Below, piece by piece: positions 35,140 through 47,885 of a stretch of 64,000 nucleotides of DNA. This stretch comes from Sophora flavescens (taxonomy: Eukaryota; Streptophyta; Magnoliopsida; Fabales; Fabaceae). Location: NCBI GenBank assembly GCA_030762895.1, contig CM061064.1, forward strand, positions 135,639,847-135,703,846, given 5' to 3'. How positions within the stretch are numbered: position 1 is the first letter of the stretch; each line of letters opens with the position of its first letter. Made by a program: the position numbers and the translations under genes. The notes under the pieces are model-generated. The model did no database searches, was not told the DNA's origin, and saw only the letters and a list, made by a program, of their open reading frames with translations.

Positions 35140-35825
35140 GGATAAGATTAGGAATGGAAGGGAGGCGCCACAATCCCAAGGGGAATTGATAAGTCAAAGT
35201 GAGGATCGCCACAAGAATCTTGGACTCTTGATAAGATCAAAAGGGTTGGCTCAATGGAAACCTAAGAGAGGGTAAACACTCTCACAATTGGAACAAATCC
35301 AAATTGAACTCAAAGTTGTTATTCATCATGTTTGGGGCATGTACAAATAGTAGTGGGGCTGCCAACTCTTGGCTTAAAAAAAGATATCATTACCCCCCTA
35401 ATAACTCACATAACTAAACCACTAATTAGTGTAATATATTTTTTACTACAAACAATGAAGTGGCTGCCTAATATTAACTCTCCTACTTAAACCAAATAAT
35501 AAAATGACTCATAACTAAAAAGGAGTTACTTTAGGCATGCAAGCCAAAAGATGGTCCCAACAAGACTAACAAACTCGTGCAAAAATTCGTTCATAACTGC
35601 CAACATTATTTTCACCATGATAGAAGCCGAATCTGGTCAAGAGGCAAGAAATAAGTTTTGTAGAAAATTTCCTTAGCTTTCCATCGCACCAAAGAATGCA
35701 TCAATCGGAGATCCGTTACTCAAGATACAGCCAAACAAGTCAACTGGTTCATTACTAATGAAAATAAATTTTTCATCAAAAATCAATTTGGCCTTAGATT
35801 GTACATCATTCTTGGTTTTCATGAT
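35140..35825 (-). repeat. inverted LTR copy of the same family
   Basis: Reverse complement of copy A with moderate divergence: CCACAAGAATCTTGGACTC mirrors GAGTCCAAGACCCTTGTAG. With copy B it forms a near-adjacent inverted pair around 35826-35830. Confidence 0.8.
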
Positions 35826-35829
35826 TAAA

Positions 35830-36077
35830 TGATGCAAACCAAGAATGATGTCCAATTTAAGGTCAAATTGATTTTTGATGAAAGTTGTATTTTCATTGTG
35901 ATGAACCCATATTTTTGTTTTGGCTGTATCTTGAGCTACAGATCTCTGATTGATGTATTCTTTGGTTCGTTGGAAATCTTAGGAAATTATCTGGAAATCA
36001 TATCACAACCCTCTTGACCTGATTCGGCTTCTATCATGGTGAAAAACAGGCTGGAAGTTTAACACGAATTCTTGGAC
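35830..36077 (+). repeat. LTR copy B, left part
   Basis: TGATGCAAACC start through AATTCTTGGAC. Resumes at 47886 beyond the CACTA element, after the duplicated GAC. Confidence 0.85.
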
Positions 36078-36095
36078 CACTACAAGAATAAGGTT

Positions 36096-36430
36096 AATTA
36101 GCGACGGAATTTTTGCCACGGCCTCAAATCCGTCGCTAATTTTATGTTTTGCGATAGCTTAAGCCGTCGCAAATGGTAGAAGAGATTACTGACGGAAGTT
36201 CCGTCGCAAATCTGTCAGTAACGCTCCCGCCATTTTACGTGAAATGTTGGTGCCAATTTGCGACGGGCATGGCCGTCGCTAATGTGCAAATGTTTGTCCA
36301 AGGTCATTTGCAACAGCCATATTGGTTTGCGACGGATCGTACTTTTGTGACGGTCATTCTCAATTTGTGACAGAATCATAATTTGCGACGGCCTAGCCGT
36401 CGCTAATATTAAAAGGCCGTCGCTATTTTC
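36096..36430. repeat. left subterminal repeat array of CACTA element
   Basis: About eight units, several built as inverted pairs such as TTTGCGACGG..CCGTCGCTAAT. In En/Spm elements such subterminal motifs bind the TNPA-type protein and, with the terminal repeats, direct excision. Variants with GTGACGG and CTGACGG suggest C-to-T decay. Confidence 0.88.
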
Positions 36431-39400
36431 CAATAAGTAACTCGAACAGTTTTCTTCCTCCCTCAGTTGTCATCTTCGCATGCAGATCGAAACCCCTGGT
36501 TCTCTGCTCTGGTTCTGGTTTTCTGCTCCCACCGCGCGCCGCCCAAGCACCACCTCTCGCGCCGCCTCTGCCGACCCATCTCGAACAACAACACCACCTC
36601 CTTTCCTCCACCGCCCATTCACTGCCGCGACGTACGTAACTCTGGTCGCATTCCTCATTCCCTTTCATTTTTTAAACTTTAAACTGTGTTCCTCATTCCC
36701 TTTCATTTTTACATTTTTGAACTCTGAACTGCATTCCCTTTTTCCCTTTCATTTTTATGCGTAGGCACTCCTAGGGCTCCAATTTTATGCCATTCCCTCG
36801 CACGCAGCGACAGTGGGTTGATTTCTGGTTTGGGTTCTTCTCCTCATAGTAAGATTTGAGCATTTATCTATGTTTGCACATGTTGAGATTGTCACTTTGG
36901 CATTAATTTGTAGTCTCCATGTTCTGGTTGGTCTGTTGATGCTAACACTTGATGAGTTTATTTTTGCTTGTACTAACTTTTATGCTCTTTAAGATAGTTT
37001 AGAAATCTTACTTCAATGTCCTGAGATATAAGAATATTATGTGAAACTTGATGTGAAAATTGATAAATTTGTTAAAATCTGGTTTGTTGATACTTTCACT
37101 GTCGTGACTAGTCTCTATATGTGTTAAATGTTGGTTGATGAGTTTGATTCCTTTTACTGAAAATAATTTGGCTTTGAATTTGATTGCTTGATTGTACACT
37201 AAGCATACCACATGTAAATCCCAAATGGAAATCATCTATGGACTCAATAATTATCTCAGACAGGATAATAGTTCAATATGTTCACTTTGATAACATGTCA
37301 ATTATTTCGGTAAAAAACTTGAATTGAATTTCCCTTAGGTGTGAGGGTGAAGGACATTTTTTTTTCGCTTCAGCAGTTTTAATTCTTCTATGAAGGGTTA
37401 GAATTTCTCTTATTGTATTCTATGTTGTGGAAATATGATCTAAAGTTCGAAGGATTTGGTTTAAGGAGGTTTGAACTTGAATGAAGAATTAATTTCAAAA
37501 TGACTGTGGATTTTGTTAGCTTTATAAAAACTGATTTGGGCTAGATATTTAGAAGAGTGTTTCTTTTTTTTTTTACAAGATACAAGTTATTGGAAATAAG
37601 CAATTTGTACTTGTATATGATACATGACCAACATCTATTTTTCTTGTTTCAACATGTTAACAGGTGCAAAACCATTATTTTGTTTCTCGCTTCTTCAGTT
37701 TTGTGTTGGATGGTTGTACTTATCCAATGGTATTTAGATATGGTCATTTTTCATGGTGAGTTTCAGTAAATTTAATGAGAAGAGTATGGCTAGGATCATC
37801 ACTTATTAAGCTTCTTTTATGCTCTTTGTTTGATTTTGCAGCTGTGATTTGAATTCAGCAGTCCTTGAGGATGGTTTTGTCCTGAACTTTGTTTTTATTT
37901 GAATTCAGCTGTGATTTGAATTCAGCTGTGATATGAAAACATGATTTAAACTTAATTAAGAATGTTGTCGAATATTGAAGCTTCATTCAATTTGGGGATT
38001 CAGTTTGTACATTGTCCTTTTGAAGAAAAATAAATGGGTATCAGTTTACATGATAAAGTCCAGTGAAATCAAAGTCACAGTAATGGTTCAAGTTCAATCA
38101 AATAAACCTATTACTCCTGAAATCCTATTTTTTACTTCCAAACAGCCTCACTCATCTATGGTTGTAAGTTGTAATCATTGTCGTTAGCAGTGTTTGAGTG
38201 CAAAACTACTTGTTGAAGGATAATTCACACTATTTCATAGTCAACTTGCTACTAAGAGCCTCAAATTAAATGGCTTCAATTGGAGACCAACCATGTTAAC
38301 CAGATATGCTTAGATTTTAAATTAGCTTTTGTATATATTAGATTTTAAAGTGATTCCTATAGTTTCTTTTACTCCCGAGTCCTGAAATTTTAAAAGTTGG
38401 CTTTTGTATATATCTTGATGAACTTGAAACTGATGATAGTTTCCGGTCCAGTAAATTAATTCACATAGATCAAGTGAAACCCACATCCATCCTAAGGTTT
38501 CCTCATCCTTTCTATATAAGGATACTTTTGTGTGCTCTGCACTGTGCAGTCACTACTTATTAGTGACAAGGGATCCTGTTCTCTTTATATTTTTGAAATT
38601 TGGTTCTCCGGTTAGAGTTTTGTTTCTTCTGAAAAATCATTGATCTTTATATCTGGCTACATTTTACCTTCAATTGTTCAGCACTGATGAAGAATGATGG
38701 TTAAGTGGTTTATGTGTGGGGTGTGTGTACTGTGTACATATTGTACATATTGTCTCCTATATGTATCCAATTTGTTTGATGAAAGATTTAAAAGACCTTT
38801 TTGTTGTTGATCTAACACTGTTAAGCATTATGGTATTGGTGAAACTCTTGTTGGCATTGCTGGAATATGAAGACTTAGAGTCTTAAAAAACAATTTATTT
38901 TCTTGAATCTGTAGCCACTTAAAATAGTTGATTGATGTTTGATCTTGGAAAGAGAGAAATCTCTATCTTTGATTTCAAGTAATTTGGGTCCAAATAAATG
39001 TTAAGTTAATAGTGTTACTAAAATTAAAGGTTGATTATACTTACAATAACATGAATCCTTTGATTTTAATATGGTCCACTTGGCGTTGGTGTCCTTTCCT
39101 ACTTGAGTAGAAGAACTTTGCTAAGACTAGCAATACCCATAGATAAGGAAAGAAAGCTAGTGTTGCTCTCATTCTAATTGGTAAGTGATTTTAATTACTT
39201 TTTCCTTGTGGTTTAATGTAGTCTATTAAGTGGTTCTTTGTTGATGCTGTCTTTGCTCTTTAAAAATGAAATATTATGTAACATTAACAAATAAGATAAA
39301 TGAGGATAAACATGAGCATGATAAGAATATTACACAATCAACTATGCATGTAACCTGACAATTTTTTTATGATTGTTCTATCTTTTATAAACTACACCAT

Positions 39401-41440
39401 GTGCTTTGTTTTTTCCTTATTCACTATATGGTTATCCTTTCCATCGGGGAGTGTCTTTTATTTTCTCATACAATATTTTTTTTTTGTGATATCTTGATGA
39501 TAAAACTAAAGTAAGAAATGTATGTATCTTGTGTATAGACAATGGGTTTAAATACCCACTTTCATGTTGATTTTTCAATAATTGATTTGGTGTTAGTCCG
39601 CTATGTTTTGGCAATGATGTAACAACTTATGATTAGAATTGGTATATATAGTGTTGCTTTTTATGGATCACTTAACAATTCATAAGTTGATTATTGCTTG
39701 AATTGTATATATGTTGGTTATTTAAATTTTAGTAAACATTAGAATACACCCTCTCTGACCCTTAATTTCCTTGTAATTTTTTGGCTTATAGTGAACAATA
39801 TGGAAGCTTCCCTCTCCGACCCTGCATAAGGAAGGCCTTAGACCTTGGTTATAGTTTCGGCATTTATGTGAGCTCTTCGTCCTCAACAATATGATATAAT
39901 GCCTGAATGATGACTATCTGTTATTTTTTTCTCTGTAAAATGCTATAGTTTTTAAGTAGTCCTCTTTGCATTATGATTATTGATTACTTGGGCTTCAAAT
40001 ATTTTTGATAAATTTGTTTATTTTTCAAATTTTATGCCTGGGTGTGACTTTAATTTGTTAAGGGGTTTTACAGCGTCAGTGCTTTGTTTTTGTTTGGGAA
40101 TGATGAAAATGTGATTTTTATTTACAAGTATTCAATTGTGAATGGGACATGATAGCATTGTATGTTTCCTGGAACCTGAAAAGTTGATCGTATGTTTTTT
40201 TTTATCTCATAACAACTTAGTGCCTGTTTGTTTTGTTTCCAATTTTCTGTTTTCATGTCCAGTTTTTAGAAATAATTACGAAACTGTCACCTTGTTTTCC
40301 TCGTTGATAAACAACCACCACCTCATTTTTGCATCATTAATTTTTGTTCCATATTTAATCTCATAATTGTTGCATATATTTGTTTATGAATTAGTTCTGG
40401 AGAGTCACGTTCGCTGAGAGAGTAAGAACGCGACTTTGAGGTTCAACAACAAGGGAAAATCGCTTCCAAGCAAACAAAGCAAGAGAAGGTGTGTTTTTTT
40501 TTTCGTTAATTGAGAGAATGTTTGATATTGATTTGATCATTTTTTGGTGCACCTTGATGTGGAGATTGTAATTGTTTTGGTAATATAATGCCTTTTCATT
40601 AATGTCTATAATCTGTTTGTTGAATCACCTAAATGCTTTTAGGTTGGAATGTGGTCATGTTATAGGTGGTTGGGTTAGTTTTCTTTTGATATTAATGACT
40701 GAATTGGTGAGTAGCTTGAATCATAATCTCTTCTTGTGCTGAATGGACTATGAATTTTCTTTATTGTTTTTTGTGTATTTTTGACAGGGTTATAGTTATC
40801 AATATTATATTAAATGATCCTTATATCTTTTTGTTCACTTTTGCCTATATCTATTAAGTGTTTTAAGTTTTAAGTTTCTTGCCTATATTATATTGAATGA
40901 TTCTTATTCTTGTAATGTTGTTTATGTTTTGTTTCAAGTATGTTAGGGATATTATAAATTGTCTTTATAATAAAGATTTATTTTCTAGATGAGTTGATCG
41001 TTGAAAAAAACCTTAGTTACCCGTTTGAGGTGAAATATTTTAGACACCGTGTACTGTTGCAATTCATTGTGCTCTTGATATTGGACCTCAAATTGTCCAA
41101 GTGGGACAGTTTGAGAAAAAACTTTTTCTTTACTAGTATAATAGCTATTCATTAATTCTTATGTGATATATATGATGAAAATTTGGTCTGACGCATTACC
41201 ATTTGTTCTCTGGGTACATACTTGATTGTGATATCTCACCCTGGTCAAGTCATGTACTTGGAAACCAATGGGAAATGCTGCTGAAATTTCGTCAGATATA
41301 AGACATGAGAAGTGATGAGTAACTATTATACTAGTGTTAAAAAAGGTTTTTCTTGAATGGGATAGGGCCATACCAAATAAAGAAATGGAGCAGTTCTACG
41401 AGTTTGCCCAAAATAGTTTTTCATTATAGTTGTCTTTTTT
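36431..41440 (+). other. 5' non-coding region of CACTA element
   Basis: About 5 kb without a convincing ORF. 36460-36640 is GC-rich and pyrimidine-rich, followed by a good donor (GACGTACGTAA), as in a first non-coding exon. 40394-40488 is another exon-like block, followed by GTGTG. Long-intron leaders are known in CACTA genes, so this is probably promoter and 5' UTR of the transposase. The open frames in 36423-36764 overlap on both strands and are low-complexity; I do not call a gene. Confidence 0.5.
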
Positions 41441-41458
41441 TGGCGCAAATGCGGAGGG

Positions 41459-44400
41459 ATGGAATTTGTTCCTTTGAATCGTACTTGGATGTATGATAGG
41501 GTTTATCCGCGTAGAGGGGATTAAAACAATCTTTCTTAGATGGTGTTGAAGAATTTATTACCAAGGCAAGTCAACAAGATACGTATAACAATGGGGGGGG
41601 GTGATTAGATGTCCTTGTGTGAAGTGTGACTGCATGCCGAATTAAGAATGTAGACGATGTGAGGGTCGACCTGTATAAAGTTGGGTTTAGGCCTAATTAT
41701 TGGATTTGGACAAATCATGGAGAAGAAATGCCGCAATTTGATTTTGGCATTGACTGAGTTGCACCGGTGGTTCAAGTAGTGGTGCGGAAGCTGGATATGG
41801 AAATCATATTGTTTCCATGGAGGAGATGGTGTGTGACGCTCTTATGATGTCCGGGTCGTTTGAGTCCAATAATACGGAAGAGCCGCCTAATGCGGATGCA
41901 CAAAAATTTTATAATCTCCTAACGAGAGGCAAATAAGCCTTTGTGGGAAGGGTCCCCCGACTCGAAGTTATCGATGTGTGTTCTACTGTTGTCTGCCAAG
42001 TCCAATTGGAGCATACCCGAGTTAGGCTTGGATTTCATTGCCAAAATGGTTTTGGCCGGGATGCCTTTCAAAGGAGGATTACCCAACAATTATTATGATG
42101 CGAAGAGGTTAATGTCCAAGTTAGGATTGGAGTCCAAGAGGATTGACTGTTGTCAGAATGGGTGCATGATCTTTTACGATAATGAATTCGACAAAAATGA
42201 TGGCGCATTGGTTGAGTGCAGATTTTGTCATGCACCAAGGTATCGTTAGCGCAACGCAAGTAGAAGTAATTTGAAACCAGTTCCGGTAAAGTCGATGTTC
42301 TACTTGTCAATCATTCCTAGATTACAGAGGATGTTTGCATCGATGCAGATCGGGAAAAATGACATGGCACCATGAGAATAGGAGGAATGCAGGAGTGTTA
42401 CGCCATCCTTCTGATGGTGAAGCATGGAAGCACTTTGATCAGGTGCATCTGGATTTTGCCGTTGATCCTCGTAATGTACGACTTGGGTTATGCTCGGATG
42501 GCTTTACCCCATATATCCAAGCCTCAGCATCACCTTATTCATGCTGGCCTGTTATTGTTACCCCTTACAATCTTCCTTCCGAAATGTGTATGTCAAAGCC
42601 ATATATGTTCTTGACTTGCCTGATTCCGGGTTCATCTAATCCAAAGGCAGGCATTGATGTATACTTGCAACCTTTGATTGATGATTTGAAGAGGTTGTGG
42701 AATGGTGTTTTGACGTACGATATTTCTCAAAAACAAAATTTTACAATGAAGCAGCGTTGATGTGGACAGTTAATGACTTCCCTGCGTATGGCATGTTGTC
42801 TGGCTGGGGGACGCATGGGAAGCTTGCATGCCCGCATTGTATGGAGCATACAAAGGCATTTACCTTAAAATACGGGGGGAAGTCGTCCTGGTTTGATTCC
42901 CATCGCAGGTTCTTACTTGAACGATCATCAATTTAGAAGGAATAAGAATGCCTTGAAGAAGGGGGTTGTTGAAATGGATGGACCGCCTCCGAGGTTAACA
43001 CCGAAACAAATTTGGAGTAGAATCGGGGACTTGCCAAAAGTGATCAGGCTGGGGTTTCCAAATTAGATGGTTACGGGCAGTGGCATAATTGGACAAAGAG
43101 GAGTATTTTTTGGGTCTTCCTTATTGGAAAGATAATTTATTGAGGCACAATCTTGATGTAATGCACATTGAAAAAAATTTCTTTGACAACATTTTCAACA
43201 CTGTGATGAACGTGCATGGCAAGACCAAAGACAACAATAAGGCTAGAATGGACTTAAATTTGTACTGCAGGAGACCGGATTTGGAGCTGAGACATCAGGA
43301 TAATGGGAAGATGTACAAGCCAAAGGCCAATTATACCTTGACTATCCAGGAAGCAAGGTTAGTTTGCCAATGGATAAAGGGGCTCAGGATGCCTGATGGT
43401 TATTCTTCTAACTTGGCAAGATGTGCTGATGTTATCAAAGGCAAGTTGCATGGGATGAAAAGCCATGATTGTCATGTGTTTATGGAGTGCTTACTTCCTA
43501 TCGCCTTCAGTTCGTTTCCCCCCCATGTTTTGAATGCCCTTACTGAAATAAGTCAATTATTCAAGGACTTGTGTTCTGCAACTTTAAGGGAAGACGATTT
43601 GACCAGGATGGAACAAAACATTCCACTCATTTTGTGCAAGCTGGAGAGAATATTCCCCCCGGGCTTCTTTGATTCAATGGAGCATCTTCCGATTCATCTT
43701 GCATATGAAGCCAGACTTGGTGGTCCAGTTCAATATAGGTGGATGTATCCATTTGAAAGGTAATTTAAGTATCACAGTTATTGATCCATTTTCATGCATA
43801 TTAGTTAATTAATAATAACCTCGTCATTTTTTAATAGATTCATGGGCGATTCAAAACGATCGGTGAAAAATAAGGCTAGGGTTGAAGGTTCGATCTGTGC
43901 GTCTTACTTACACCGTGAGACAATTCATTCCTGCTCTCATTATTTCAAACACATGGTTTTGTCGCCAACAACTAGAAGGAACGAAACGGAAAATGAAAGT
44001 GGAAGACTACCTGGAACCTCATCAATTTTTTGTCTTCCCGGTCGTCATTCTGGAAAGGAGTTGACACATTATTTAACGGAGGCAAAGTGGAACTCAGCTC
44101 ATGTTCATGTATTGATCAATTGCGTCGAGGTTAAACCATACCATGAGTAAGTATGAGCTTATAATTTTTATTCCTTCGATAGCATATGTCAATTTTCATT
44201 GATGTCATCCATATATGTTCAGTGCATTCTTGTCTTCTCGTGATGCATCTGCTCGTACTCATGAAGATTTTCCAAAATGGTTTAAGCAACAAGTATCTTC
44301 CCATTTATCATTCTGTTATTCACTATAATGTATGCGGATAAAAACATATATCGTTAAACTTTGTGAATAGGTTTACAATGAGGCACCTACTGTCATTAAT

Positions 44401-45099
44401 CAACATTTACGAAACTTGGCTGACGGTCTTCTGACACAAGTCAAAGAATGGCACACATACTTCGTGAATGGGTACAAATTTCATACTCAATCATGGACAG
44501 AAGACAAAACAACAATAAATAGTGGTGTTTACGTAAATGGTGAGCTAGGCGGAGTTGCAGATGACTTTTATGGTGTCATACAACACATATATGAGTTGTC
44601 ATATCGTTATTTAGATTACCCTAAGAGAATAGTGTTGTTTTATTGTAATTGGTTCGATCCATCTAGTAGAGGCACTAATTTGAATAAAAAATATAATATT
44701 GTGGACATCCAAATGAGTAGAAGATATCATATGTTTGATCCATTTATCATGGCACATAATGTGAGACAAGTATATTACGTTCCTTATCCAGCAACTCCAA
44801 CAGAAAAACGAGGTTGGTGTGTTGCAATCAAGACAAAACCAAGGGGTCGCATTGAAATAGATGTTTCAGAGTTGGATGAGCCATATCAAACGGATGAAAT
44901 GTCACATGCAAATGAGGTAATTGAAGTTGAACCAATCTCATGTTTACAAGACACAAAAGTTGTAGGGGAAGAAGTGGATACCTCCAGCTCGATATCAAAT
45001 CAAGTCATTCCGGATGAAGATGTTGAAGAAGCAGAATCAACAGAAGATGAAGAAGATGAAGATGGCTATGAATATGACACTGGCTCAAATTCTGAATAA
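41459..45099 (+). pseudogene. CACTA transposase (TNPD / Transposase_21 type), frame-broken
   Basis: Blocks in order. Transposase-associated domain, 41459-41740: NRTWMYDRVYP, SFLDGVEEFI and the Cys motif CPCVKCDC, with frameshifts near 41520 and a run of nine G near 41593. Then 41941-42249 (GLPNNYYDAKRLMSKLGLES, CCQNGCMIFYD, CRFCHAPRY). Transposase_21 core, 42335-42936 (MTWHHENRRN, HPSDGEAWKHFDQVHLDFAV, GLCSDGFTPY, WPVIVTPYNLP, LWTVNDFPAYGMLSGWGTHG, ACPHCME). DUF4218-like block, 43089-43760 (RHNLDVMHIEKNFFDNIFNT, HDCHVFMECLLPIAFSSF). After introns, 43838-44155, about 44221-44291 and 44371-45099 (DUF4216-like: FYGVIQHIYELSY, VLFYCNWFDPSSRG). The C-terminal region is acidic. Several frameshifts break the first half; the last 680 bp are open. 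Role in intact elements: catalysis of cut-and-paste transposition. Confidence 0.88.
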
Positions 45100-45318
45100 C
45101 AATTACTTTATTTATTTTAGTGATATATTTTTTATTAAGTTGTATTGTCATTGTCATAACTTTAAGTTCATTATGATTAGCATCATTTTCCATTATTTAC
45201 AAATTTGTGTTTTTGCTTACTTTAAGTTAATTATTATCACCATCAATTTCCATTATTTGCAAATTTGTGTTTTGGTTACTTTTAATTAATTATTATCAGC
45301 ATCATTTTCACTATAGAC

Positions 45319-47266
45319 ATGACTGATGGTAAGGGAAAGGGTAAGGCACCTGCTGGAGGGGCACGTCGTCGTGGTCGACCCCGCTTTGTGACACGGACAG
45401 TCGATGACGGATTCGTGTCCCTCCCATCTACATCTGTTACACTACGCCCACCGCCCACACCCATGCCTCCACATGATATGGCACCGGCACCCCCACCTGT
45501 TGCTCCTACACCATGTCCACCACCCACACCCGTGCCTACACATGTTCTGACACCTCCCTACCGACCTGTTGCTCCAGCCACTCAGTTCATGGACACCTCC
45601 ATTGGGATCACGATGATGACCACCCCAAGGATTCCGACTCAGACCCATGGAGACAATTCCAGACAACCAGATGCATCAGGGGTGGATTTGCCCATGGACG
45701 GTGATCATCAGTCTAATGGTGACGACGAGGAGACTTATGGATATTCATCACCTATATCATCAGATGATGAGGAGATCGAGGTTATGTCAGATGGCCGAGT
45801 TATTGTTACCCCGACCGGTAAAGGGTAAGAAATATCTCAAATATTGTTATTTTATTGTTGAGTGCAGATTTTATATGTATGTGTATTGATTGTTCTCATG
45901 TTCTATTGATAAGGTTCCTTCCATCGAGAAAATCTGCAGAGGCCGTCACGTATGCAGTTACATCTCAGTTTGATCGGGCCTGGAAACGTTGGAGTGAGCT
46001 TGAGGATCAGGATCGGGATCGATTCTTTGCGGCTTTTAAGGTATTTTGTACTTTTGAATTTACTTCCATTTTTTAGTTACTTTTAATGTTTCTTTAGTTT
46101 ATTATTATCCTAAAAAATATTATATTCTCCTTATTTACAGGAGAAGGCTGCCTGGAGAGTAGAGCATTCCACTGATGTAGAGATAATTTTTCATAAAAAA
46201 GCGAGGAAACACCTCTCCGAGTTGTTGACGAGATATCGGAAAAAGGGACAGCGTCCAAAATGGTGTTTCCCAACCATTTGGGAGGAGCTATGTGCTTACT
46301 GGGCCACACCTGAATTTAAGAAAAAATCCGCCCAGGAAAAGCTCAATAGGACCTCGAAAAAGGGTGGGAGCCTACACACTAGCGGCAACATCAGTAATCA
46401 GGAGCATGCTCGACGCCTTGTAAGTTCCAACATCATATTTTGTTAATTCATTTACATGTCTGGCTATTAAGAATGTGTAACTTCAAATATGAACAAGTTT
46501 TTTTTTTGGTGCAGGCTAGGGAGCTTGGCCGTAGTGTCAAGCCGGTTGAGCTTCATGCCCGAACTCATACTAGGAAGGGTACCGACGAGTATGTAGATGA
46601 GCGCTCTAGACGCACTCAGGTGATTTACATGTCTCTTTGTTGGAAATTATTTTTATTTTATATTTAATAATTATGGTCATTTTGTATGATGATGTGCATC
46701 AATTTTAATGACAGGAGGACTATCATGATAAGTTATCTCAGGTTCGGTCTCAGGCAGCCTCATCTTCCCCTTCCACCACACTTGACCCAGAGGTGGAAGC
46801 CCAATTGGAGTTGCAGGCATGGGTCGAGGTTGCTAGCGGTAAGAACAAGGGTCGCATATACGGTATGGGAGACCTAGCCGGTAACTATCGACGCGGGTGA
46901 TCCAGCATCTTCACTCAGCAGAGTCGAGCATCGTCCAGTACTAGGCCCCGCCAGTCTCATGAGTCTGCGGAGATGGTCAAGATGCGACAGAAACGGCAGC
47001 TTCGGGATGAGATCAATCAGCAATTGCTTACTCAACAGACACAGATGATGGAGCAGATAGAGATGATGGCAGCTGCACAGAGAGAGCTCATGCTGCGTTT
47101 AGGAACCAGCACCCCTCAGCCACAGTTGCAGCAGGACCAACACCTTCACAGCACCCCTCAGCCACAGCCACCACCGTCCCAGCCTGAGGGTCATCGGCAG
47201 ACCAGTGACGAGGATGATCAATCCTTTACAGATTTGTTAATGCGGGGCTATAGAGAAGGTTATTAG
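45319..47266 (+). pseudogene. CACTA second gene (TNPA-like, plant Transposase_24 family), one premature stop
   Basis: Exons 45319-45824, 45914-46040, 46141-46419, 46515-46619 and 46715-47266, all with GT..AG borders and matching phases. N-terminus basic (GARRRGRPRF), then a proline-rich segment and an acidic stretch. The middle exons carry SAEAVTYAVTSQFDRAWKRW, KHLSELLTRYRKKGQRPKW and SAQEKLNRTSKKGGSLHTSG, then the ELHARTHTRKGTDEYVDERS motif, typical of the plant transposase family Ptta/En/Spm. Next come EVEAQLELQAWVEVASGKNK and GRIYGMGD. TGA at 46898-46900 stops the frame, but the same frame continues open to TAG at 47264-47266 with a Gln-rich coiled coil and a Pro/Gln tail. In En/Spm the second protein binds subterminal repeats. 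Confidence 0.88.
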
Positions 47267-47544
47267 TTTGGGTTATTAGTTTCTTTAATATTAGATTTTA
47301 TTTTGTATGATGTATGCACTTTGTCAAAACAATTTGCTTTTATTTATGAATTCCATTTATTGTTTAAAATTATGATACATTTATCATAATATAGTCTAAA
47401 TTATAATTAATATAAAAAATAACTAATGTTTATATTAATTTTGAATTTTATATTAAATATTAAATAATTAATTAAAAATAATTCATATTTTAGATAATTA
47501 ATTAATAAAAAATTAGTTAATTAAATTATTTAGTTTTATAAAAA
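47267..47544. other. 3' flank of CACTA genes, AT-rich
   Basis: Terminator region of the TNPA-like gene. Strongly AT-rich, no ORF, no further structure seen. Confidence 0.6.
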
Positions 47545-47549
47545 TGTGT

Positions 47550-47860
47550 TGCAATTTGCGACGACCATTCCATCGCTAAATTATGTTGATTTGCGACGGT
47601 TATACCATCGCTAATTTATGTTAATTTGCGACGGTTAGGCCGTCGCTAATTTCTATAATTTGCGACGGCCATGTCGTCGCTAATTTCCTATAATTTGTGA
47701 CGGCTAAGCCATCGCTAATTAGCGACGGTCATTTAAAAAAACCGTCAGAAAGTGTTTGCGACGACCCAATATGTGACGAATTTGTGGCCATCGCAAATCC
47801 GGCAGAAACATGTGTTTTGCGACGGATTTAAGCTGTTTGCGACGGCCTTTGGCCCTCGCT
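47550..47860. repeat. right subterminal repeat array of CACTA element
   Basis: About nine units of TTTGCGACGG paired with CCGTCGCTAAT or variants (CCATCGCTAA, CGTCGCTAAT). Mirrors the left array. Ends 12-20 bp before the terminal inverted repeat. Confidence 0.88.
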
Positions 47861-47885
47861 AAATTCATTTTTTCTTGTAGTGGAC

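Larger units (their letters stand above)
36078..47882 (+). mobile_element. CACTA (En/Spm) DNA transposon, 11.8 kb
   Basis: Terminal inverted repeats start CACTACAAGAA and end TTCTTGTAGTG, with target duplication GAC on both sides (36075-36077, 47883-47885). The interrupted LTR sequence TTGGACGAGTTTGAG is intact in copy A, so the empty site is visible in the window. Subterminal arrays of GCGACGG/CCGTCGC lie at both ends. Two plus-strand genes follow the CACTA plan: a TNPD-like transposase (41459-45099) and a TNPA/Transposase_24-like gene (45319-47266). Both carry disabling changes, so the copy is probably no longer autonomous. Confidence 0.96.

Noticed and set aside
36423..36764. Overlapping ORFs on both strands of the CACTA leader
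   Set aside because: Low-complexity GC-rich sequence with no family likeness; more likely non-coding leader.
45282..45666. Glycine-rich and Trp/Gly-rich ORFs on the minus strand
   Set aside because: Antisense of the proline-rich exon of the TNPA-like gene.
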